A stretch of DNA of 64,000 bases, taken from positions 62,001-126,000 of the forward strand of contig NZ_CYRX01000032.1 in assembly GCF_001458315.1 (NCBI RefSeq), read 5' to 3'. Below, one piece after another: positions 59,372-64,000 of the stretch. Source of the stretch: Thalassobacter stenotrophicus (GTDB lineage Bacteria; Pseudomonadota; Alphaproteobacteria; Rhodobacterales; Rhodobacteraceae). The notes under the pieces are model-generated. The model searched no databases, was not told where the DNA came from, and worked only from the letters and a program-made list of their open reading frames with translations. The position numbers and the translations under genes are program-made. Each line of letters starts with the position of its first letter. The first letter of the stretch is position 1.

Positions 59372-59749
59372 ATGGCCGATTACAAAACATCATCGAGCCC
59401 AAGTGCGCCAAGCCAGACAGAGCGCAAGCGCTCCATCTTTGCAGATGATCTGAGGATCGAAGGCAATATTACCTGCGAAGGCATTCTAGAGTTTGGCGGT
59501 CAGCTGACCGGTGATCTCACCGCTGATGCAGTGGTTTTGACACCTACGGCTCGGGTCAAGGGTAGCGTTCGTGCCCGCCAGCTGACCATTGAAGGCAAGC
59601 TAGAAGGTGATGTGACCGCAATGCATGTCAGTATCAAAACTGGTGCGCGCGTAATGGCCAGTGTGGCCTATGATCGTCTCGACATCGCCTCTGGGGCCCA
59701 AGTCGAGGGCGCATACAGCCGGGTGGATGCAGGAAAGTTCAAGCTTTAA
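59372..59749 (+). CDS. bactofilin, moron gene opposite the tail operon
   Basis: A 125-aa protein from ATG 59372. The N-terminal 25 residues are disordered and polar (MADYKTSSSPSAPSQTERKR). The rest is a right-handed beta-helix bactofilin (DUF583) domain: IFADDLRIEGNITCEGILEF, LTADAVVLTPTARVKGSVRA, LEGDVTAMHVSIKTGARVMA. Bactofilins polymerise into filaments in bacteria and influence cell shape. Finding one in a prophage tail region, transcribed against the structural genes, is unusual. The gene's stop overlaps the convergent terminator gene by 4 bp. Confidence 0.88.
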   Translation: MADYKTSSSPSAPSQTERKRSIFADDLRIEGNITCEGILEFGGQLTGDLTADAVVLTPTARVKGSVRARQLTIEGKLEGDVTAMHVSIKTGARVMASVAYDRLDIASGAQVEGAYSRVDAGKFKL

Positions 59750-60171
59750 GCCAAAGGATCGTTCGTCCCATAGTGCAATAGCACGGGCAAGATGGCAGCT
59801 TTTATACTGGCCGCACCCTCGACTGGAAGATCGACAGGTTCAGGGGCCTCTGCCTCGACCCAATCGCATAACCCCCGCAATGTCCGGTCGGCGGCAATGA
59901 CAGCGCCGATGCGAGCCGTAAGTGCGTCAAACAAACCGTCGCGGTCTCTTGAAGATTGTACGATGACCTCGAGTTCGGCACGGTGCTGGTAATGATACGC
60001 CAGTGGTGACAGTGTCACAGCGGGCTCGCCAGGGCTGCCGTCACGCAGGATCATGAGACCTACGGGCGGGATGCGCTCTGGAAGCACCTCTCCACGCAGA
60101 ACTGGCACATGTGGGATCGTGCGCAACAGGTCCGCCAAAGCGGTCAGGATGGTTTCGCGGGTGGTAGGCAT
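59746..60171 (-). CDS. tail terminator-like protein (U position)
   Basis: A 141-aa protein (MPTTRETILTALADLLRTIP). It is compact alpha/beta with FDALTARIGAVIAADRTLRG and lies between the tail tube and completion genes, the lambda U position. Similar small proteins cap the tail tube before joining the head. Assigned by order; family signature weak. Confidence 0.6.
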   Translation of the reverse strand: MPTTRETILTALADLLRTIPHVPVLRGEVLPERIPPVGLMILRDGSPGEPAVTLSPLAYHYQHRAELEVIVQSSRDRDGLFDALTARIGAVIAADRTLRGLCDWVEAEAPEPVDLPVEGAASIKAAILPVLLHYGTNDPLA

Positions 60172-60197
60172 CTAGATCTTCGCCATTAGGTCATTTC

Positions 60198-60226
60198 TTG
60201 ACATGTACGGCTTTATACCGTACGTA
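60198..60226 (+). promoter_or_regulatory. promoter with overlapping operator for the TacAT-like pair
   Basis: TTGACA (60198-60203), a 17-bp spacer, then TACGTA as a candidate -10 (60221-60226). A palindrome GTACGG-N7-CCGTAC spans 60205-60223 within the spacer and -10. This is a typical place for autorepression by an RHH antitoxin. Confidence 0.65.
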
Positions 60227-60246
60227 TTGGAAAAAGGAGTTCCCTC

Positions 60247-60555
60247 ATGTTTGCTACTGAGAGCATCACACCGACCTCTGGCAAGATGGAGGCGCGCAAG
60301 GAATTGCGCCTGCATCGCGCTGATGAAGAACGCATCCGAGCCGCCGCAGCAGCAACCGGTTTGCAGGAAGCCGATTTCATTCGTCAGGCTGCGCTCTTAC
60401 GTGCGCAGGAGGTCGAACAGCGTTTGTCGCTTTCAGTCCTGCCCATCGAGGCATTTGAGGCATTTCGCAGCGCGATCGAGGCGCCAGGCAAAGTCGTGAC
60501 AGGGCTGGCGCGCGCTGCGGCCGCTAGCAAAGGTCATCTGACGGATGCCAAGTAA
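60247..60555 (+). CDS. TacA-like DUF1778 RHH antitoxin
   Basis: A 102-aa protein from ATG 60247, with AAGGAG 8-13 bases upstream. The ribbon-helix-helix region is residues about 13-52 (ARKELRLHRADEERIRAAAA, DFIRQAAL); the C-terminal half wraps the toxin. DUF1778 antitoxins neutralise GNAT toxins. It overlaps the toxin gene by 11 bp. Confidence 0.85.
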   Translation: MFATESITPTSGKMEARKELRLHRADEERIRAAAAATGLQEADFIRQAALLRAQEVEQRLSLSVLPIEAFEAFRSAIEAPGKVVTGLARAAAASKGHLTDAK

Positions 60556-61090
60556 AGCACCGGTGGATCAACCCGCCCTTGTGATCGCGAAATTCGACAA
60601 GGCGCTGCATGATCGTAGCGCCTTTTCTTGTGGCTTTGGCCCGATCGATAATTTCCTAAAATCCTCGCTCTCGGATCAGATCAAGACCGGGATGGTCGCT
60701 GCTTGGATGGCCACGGCTGAAGGCGACCCAGCCGTTTTGGGGTTTTATACTCTTGGCGCACTGGCCATTCGCGCCAATCTCGGTCCGGGTAAATGGCAAC
60801 GTGCCGGCGTGCCGGACATCCCGGTAATCTATATCCGTGCAGTTGCGGTGCGCAGTGACATGCAGGGCCAGGGCCTTGGCACAGCGCTTCTCATTGATGC
60901 CATGACGCGTTGCCTTGGCATCGCGGATCAGATGGGGGCAGCTGCCGTTGTCCTCGATGTTCTAGAGGACAACCAGTTTGAGCAACGCTGGCGCTTCTAT
61001 AAAGGGCTTGGCTTTATACCATTGGGTGATCCCGACAATCCACAACGGGTTTATATTTCGATGGCAGATATCAGGGCGACGCTTGGCTGA
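60545..61090 (+). CDS. TacT-like GNAT acetyltransferase toxin
   Basis: A 181-aa protein. The acetyl-CoA motif is in AVRSDMQGQGLGTALL, and the catalytic-type Tyr in WRFYKGLGF. TacT-class toxins acetylate the amino group of aminoacyl-tRNA and stop translation. It sits on the plus strand within the minus-strand tail-connector genes, so it is a prophage moron for maintenance or defence. Confidence 0.88.
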   Translation: MPSKAPVDQPALVIAKFDKALHDRSAFSCGFGPIDNFLKSSLSDQIKTGMVAAWMATAEGDPAVLGFYTLGALAIRANLGPGKWQRAGVPDIPVIYIRAVAVRSDMQGQGLGTALLIDAMTRCLGIADQMGAAAVVLDVLEDNQFEQRWRFYKGLGFIPLGDPDNPQRVYISMADIRATLG

Positions 61091-61099
61091 CATTGGCGT

Positions 61100-61729
61100 T
61101 CAAACCCTCTCTGAGAACCAATTCGCCACGATCAACCCCGGTACCGCTGCCTCCGCGCGCTTAGCATCCCGCGCTAGATTGAGCCTTTTGGCGAGTTTTA
61201 ACTGAGGCACCAACATAAAGATGGGGACGGTACTCCGTCCTCGCCCGGTCTTGGACCGAGAGGCCACGCCCACCCCACGGCTGTTCAACCGCCCATCGGC
61301 CACGAGCAAGCTTGGACCTCCCCGCCGATAAACAAAGCGCAGGCGCAGACCGCGCCGCCTCTCCCATTCGCCGGGCGTGAGCGCCTTGCCGCGCGTGCCT
61401 TTACCGGCCGCGGGCGTTGGGATGGCCAGCCAGAATCCGTCCTTCGACCGGATCAATGGCCCGGTGTCATGCGCCCCAATGATCTGGGGTGCATTCGACC
61501 AGACAAGAGCCGCCGCTTTTAGGCTTTCGCCAGATTTTGGGTAGATTTGGCTCCGGATTGAATTCGCAAGGCGCCGGCCAAGGCCAGCTTGTGTAATCTG
61601 GCCCCGCCAGTTTTGTTTCAGATCCGAGCCCGCCTGCCGCATTGCTCGGGTCACAGCCTTTTCACCAGCAAGGATCTCGGCTTGCATGGACGCTACGATG
61701 TCGCCTGCCATTGAGAGGTCGAGTTTCAT
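61100..61729 (-). CDS. head-tail connector protein (DUF6441/Z-like)
   Basis: A 209-aa basic protein. An N-terminal helix bundle (MKLDLSMAGDIVASMQAEIL, RAMRQAGSDLKQNWRGQI) is followed by an alpha/beta domain with PLIRSKDGFWLAIPTP. The pattern and order match the DUF6441/Z-type tail-completion proteins of Rhodobacterales prophages. Overlaps the upstream gene by 4 bp. Confidence 0.65.
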   Translation of the reverse strand: MKLDLSMAGDIVASMQAEILAGEKAVTRAMRQAGSDLKQNWRGQITQAGLGRRLANSIRSQIYPKSGESLKAAALVWSNAPQIIGAHDTGPLIRSKDGFWLAIPTPAAGKGTRGKALTPGEWERRRGLRLRFVYRRGGPSLLVADGRLNSRGVGVASRSKTGRGRSTVPIFMLVPQLKLAKRLNLARDAKRAEAAVPGLIVANWFSERV

Positions 61730-62037
61730 GCAGGCGTTGCCTCTATGGTCCAGATCAGCCGCTCGCGATCGCGGATCGGCTCGCCTTGGATCAGGAAGGT
61801 TTCCTCACCGAGCAGTATCTGCTCATCGGGCCGGGGTGCGGGGAGTTCGGAGACACGCACATCAAAGCGCAGTGACTCTGACACCAGGCGCGCGGCCCCG
61901 AATGTGGTCACGTCATCATTGCGGCGCATGATGACGCGGATGCGGGTGAACTGCCCCTCGCAGTCGCGATGCCAGGCCTCTTGGGCGAAGTTTGGATCGG
62001 CGAAGAGCATATCGAGGGCCACGGCAAATGCCGTCAT
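61726..62037 (-). CDS. head-tail joining protein (FII-like)
   Basis: A 103-aa protein (MTAFAVALDMLFADPNFAQE). It ends ERLIWTIEATPA. The small beta-rich domain corresponds to Gifsy-2/lambda FII-type adaptors, in the same position between capsid and tail completion genes. Confidence 0.68.
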   Translation of the reverse strand: MTAFAVALDMLFADPNFAQEAWHRDCEGQFTRIRVIMRRNDDVTTFGAARLVSESLRFDVRVSELPAPRPDEQILLGEETFLIQGEPIRDRERLIWTIEATPA

Positions 62038-62049
62038 TGCTTTCGTGCC

Positions 62050-63072
62050 TCAGTTCGAGCTGAAGAGCCGGATGGCGAGCCGTGGACGCTTGTTCACAGG
62101 TAAGGTGGAGGCCTCGGTCATAAGATCGATCCAGCGTCCTTTGCTGTCTATCTGCTGGCGGGCATAGAGCGGCAAGCCGACAGTATTGGCGGTCTCCAGC
62201 AAATTGGCCGGGCCGCCATAAGTGGTGAAGGTGTCGAAGGTGCCAAGGGGGAAGGCGATGCCTTCGCCTGCGGGGATCAAGCGCTCCGTTGTTCCATTCG
62301 AGAGCGCTACCGAGCCGTTATATTCTTCAAAGAGCAGCCCCGCGAAGGGGAAGGCGCGGCGCATGTCTTCCCGCAACGGCTGACCTCCATTTGCAGAGAA
62401 GTATTTATAGGCTTCTTCGGTCTTTGGGTGGCTGATTAATTTGTCGAAGAACTCGGGGCTGATCAAAGCATGGGCCGTGGTCATGGTCTCGCCCAAGAGA
62501 TTGTCTTCGATGGCACGTAAAATACTGCGCACTTTACTCTGGATATTGGTGCCTGCCGTCCCGAAAACAAAGTCGACCTCAATCGGTTCCAAGCCAAATT
62601 CAGTGAAATAGTTGTAGAGGGTCGTGCCCGCGCCATCCTTCACGATACCGCGCAGCGCATTCATCTCCATGTATTCGCGGGTCTGGGCATGCTTTCGGCG
62701 CATCAGCGTCAGCTTGCGGTTCATCACTTCGACTAGCGGGTCAGCTGCATCCGAGATGCCCAGCGCGGGCATCCCCTGAATGTCGGCGGGCAGGATCACG
62801 TCATCATGGGGGATCCACGGGAGCGCAAAGCTGCGCATCGAGCGCTGCTCGCGGGTGCCGACGGTGGCCGGCGCGCCCAGTGGGACTGAGGGCAGGAGGC
62901 TGAGGACGCCTTCGCGCTGCTCAATCACCACAGAGCGTTGCGTGACGCCTTCAAAGCGGAAGAGGCCGATCTGGCCAAGACGGGTGTAGAGATTGGGCAG
63001 GATGTTAATGGCCTGCGTCATCTCGGCGAGCGAATAGCCGTCCGCATCAAACGGGTTGCGTGTGATGGTCAT
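62050..63072 (-). CDS. major capsid protein (lambda gpE family)
   Basis: A 340-aa protein. The Phage_cap_E pattern runs along its length: AINILPNLYTRLGQIGLFRF, SFALPWIPHDDVILPADIQG, MNRKLTLMRRKHAQTREYME and TDIMPK-like C-terminal region ending TLPVNKRPRLAIRLFSSN. Lambda-type HK97-fold capsid. No maturation cleavage sequence identified. Confidence 0.9.
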   Translation of the reverse strand: MTITRNPFDADGYSLAEMTQAINILPNLYTRLGQIGLFRFEGVTQRSVVIEQREGVLSLLPSVPLGAPATVGTREQRSMRSFALPWIPHDDVILPADIQGMPALGISDAADPLVEVMNRKLTLMRRKHAQTREYMEMNALRGIVKDGAGTTLYNYFTEFGLEPIEVDFVFGTAGTNIQSKVRSILRAIEDNLLGETMTTAHALISPEFFDKLISHPKTEEAYKYFSANGGQPLREDMRRAFPFAGLLFEEYNGSVALSNGTTERLIPAGEGIAFPLGTFDTFTTYGGPANLLETANTVGLPLYARQQIDSKGRWIDLMTEASTLPVNKRPRLAIRLFSSN

Positions 63073-63113
63073 GGGGAACTCCGGAGAAATGGGGGAGGAA
63101 TGTTGCGGCCTGA

Positions 63114-63494
63114 TCAGGCGGGATCGCGCGGGATGATGCCGAGTGCGGTCAGCTGGGCATGCTTGGCCGCCGTTTTGGCGGCGTCATCTACGCTGGCGTC
63201 GAAGACTAGGGCCGCTTGTGAGGCGATGGCCGGACCGCGCACGATGACGACGGCCTTTTGGTCTGCGGCACTGGCATCGGTGGCATAGAGAAGCACAGCT
63301 GCAGCATTCTGTGCGCCATCACTGCCTGCTGCAGTGCTGAGCTTCATCTTGCCGCTCGCTGTGATGCGGCCAAGCACAGCGCCAACCGGATAATTGGCGC
63401 CGGCCAGTAGCGTGACGGTCTCGCGGGTGTAGTTGGGGTTCAGCTCGTATTTGAGCACATCGCCCATGGTGGGCGGTTGGGTGAGCACGGACAT
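63114..63494 (-). CDS. head decoration protein (lambda gpD-like)
   Basis: A 126-aa protein from ATG 63494 (MSVLTQPPTMGDVLKYELNP). NYTRETVTLLAGANYPVGAV and ITASGKMKLSTAAGSDGAQN match the HDPD family. It precedes the capsid gene by 41 bp. It stabilises the expanded head. Confidence 0.88.
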   Translation of the reverse strand: MSVLTQPPTMGDVLKYELNPNYTRETVTLLAGANYPVGAVLGRITASGKMKLSTAAGSDGAQNAAAVLLYATDASAADQKAVVIVRGPAIASQAALVFDASVDDAAKTAAKHAQLTALGIIPRDPA

Positions 63495-63521
63495 GGGCAA
63501 TCTCCAAAAGATTGGGGTCAG

Positions 63522-63556
63522 AAAAAATCCCCCGCCGGGGAGGAACGGCGGGGGAT
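63522..63556 (-). terminator. intrinsic terminator between protease and decoration genes
   Basis: On the minus strand an 11-bp perfect stem ATCCCCCGCCG (63556-63546) and CGGCGGGGGAT (63537-63527) with an 8-base loop is followed by six T (63527-63522). It has all features of a rho-independent terminator for leftward transcription, but lies in the middle of the head operon. It would lower or end transcription into the decoration, capsid and tail genes unless they have their own promoter. Confidence 0.75.
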
Positions 63557-63589
63557 CAGGTGGGCGGTTCGCGATGAGTGGGAGGGTGC

Positions 63590-64000
63590 TCAGTTGTTAC
63601 GACCCGCCGAGGCAGCCTTCTTTGCGGCAGCCACAATTGGGCTTTCCACGGATTTTGGCAGAACAGGGGACGGCGGTGCCGCCACAATGTCGCGTGCATC
63701 TGCGGCGGCGCTCGCTTGGTCCAAAACCAATCGGCGCAAAGCCTCTGGGGCTGTTCCGTCGCGCAGAGCTTTCGCGGCGTCAATCGCGATGCCGAGGCGA
63801 CCTGCCTGGGCTGTGATCTCTGCAATCTCGGCTGCTGACTCGCGAAGCTGTGCAGAGATCTCTGCCAGATTGGAAGGTTTCGTGCCGGCCGGTGTAGGTG
63901 ATGCTGCGGCAGCGTCTGAGGCGGTCCCTGTGTCTTCTTGCAGCATTTCTTCTATATCGTCTGGGGCGTCGGATAGCTGTTCTGCTTCGTATAGCACCGT
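63590..64000 (-). CDS. S49-type head maturation protease/scaffold, C-terminal part (partial)
   Basis: The open frame runs off the right edge. The visible 136 residues are acidic, then helical (EIAEITAQAGRLGIAIDAAK) and end SPIVAAAKKAASAGRNN. This matches the C-terminal tail of prophage S49 peptidases (protease with scaffold), which precede gpD and gpE. The catalytic domain is outside the window. The GTG at 63997 is likely internal to the gene. Confidence 0.6.
   Translation of the reverse strand, partial: TVLYEAEQLSDAPDDIEEMLQEDTGTASDAAAASPTPAGTKPSNLAEISAQLRESAAEIAEITAQAGRLGIAIDAAKALRDGTAPEALRRLVLDQASAAADARDIVAAPPSPVLPKSVESPIVAAAKKAASAGRNN

Noticed and set aside
40758-64000. Gene transfer agent rather than prophage
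   Set aside because: Capsid (gpE-like), gpD-like decoration protein, FII-like joiner, spanins, holin, TA pair and morons fit a lambda-like prophage; the compact Rhodobacterales GTA order was not seen.
1-64000. CRISPR array
   Set aside because: No regularly spaced repeats of 24-40 bp with unique spacers were found; the repeats seen are inverted repeats, att arms and fibre modules.

Overview
The window looks like a chromosomal stretch of an alphaproteobacterium, most probably a marine Rhodobacterales (Roseobacter-type) species. This is inferred from the alphaproteobacterial style of the tRNA-fMet 3' sequence, the P4-like integrase with VRR-NUC and HTH early genes, the family of the insertion sequences, and the lambda-like siphophage modules common in that group. 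Most of the window is accessory DNA. No complete rRNA or tRNA gene and no CRISPR array were seen.

Layout. (1) 1-11.5 kb is an integrative element. It holds an Abi_2/HEPN gene, a minus-strand early operon (HTH_36 protein, VRR-NUC nuclease, small proteins, excisionase-like HTH), a tyrosine integrase preceded by a 639-bp structured intergenic region, and cargo: a WYL regulator, a RES-domain toxin-like protein and a zinc-hook AAA_13 ATPase. It ends at a 48-bp copy of the 3' half of initiator tRNA, an att site flanked by paired AYGTCAAC repeats. (2) 11.7-17.9 kb holds a minus-strand operon Fic - SNase-like nuclease - RecD2 helicase - SEC-C protein, and an exonuclease I-like gene. (3) 17.9-19.2 kb is a HEPN-like gene broken by an IS5-family element. 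(4) 19.3-29.8 kb reads as AT-richer by eye. It carries a two-component system divergent from an operon of a tiny membrane peptide, a secreted protein, an alpha-2-macroglobulin, penicillin-binding protein 1C and a membrane protein. (5) 30.6-33.7 kb holds decayed serine-recombinase and IS3 remnants plus an intact-looking IS66. (6) 34.3-39.5 kb is a sugar or sugar-acid catabolic operon (FCD-type GntR regulator, FGGY kinase, zinc dehydrogenase, LsrF/DhnA-type aldolase, D-2-hydroxyacid dehydrogenase) with two TTGG-N5-CCAA operators. It ends abruptly at a junction where both the dehydrogenase and an exonuclease I paralogue have lost their 5' ends. (7) 40.7-64 kb is the late region of a lambda-like siphoviral prophage read leftwards: protease C-terminus, decoration and capsid proteins, tail genes with a canonical -1 frameshift, tape measure, tail tip, holin, endolysin, spanins and tail fibres. 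Three inserted units face the other way: a TacAT toxin-antitoxin pair, a bactofilin and a membrane coiled-coil protein.

The most unusual part is the 3' end of the prophage late operon (40.7-46.7 kb). Collagen-like and other tail-fibre genes run, with overlapping starts and stops, into a 301-aa unknown protein, a 2-oxoglutarate/Fe(II) oxygenase-like protein, a 96-aa fibre-like protein ending in repeated Cys-X-Cys, a second 2OG oxygenase-like protein and a radical SAM protein with a full SPASM cysteine set. I propose this is a post-translational maturation cassette for phage tail-fibre or RiPP-like peptides. The second candidate is the RES - zinc-hook ATPase pair next to the att site, which resembles an undescribed defence module. 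All function calls are from reading translated sequence and motifs; no database search was possible.
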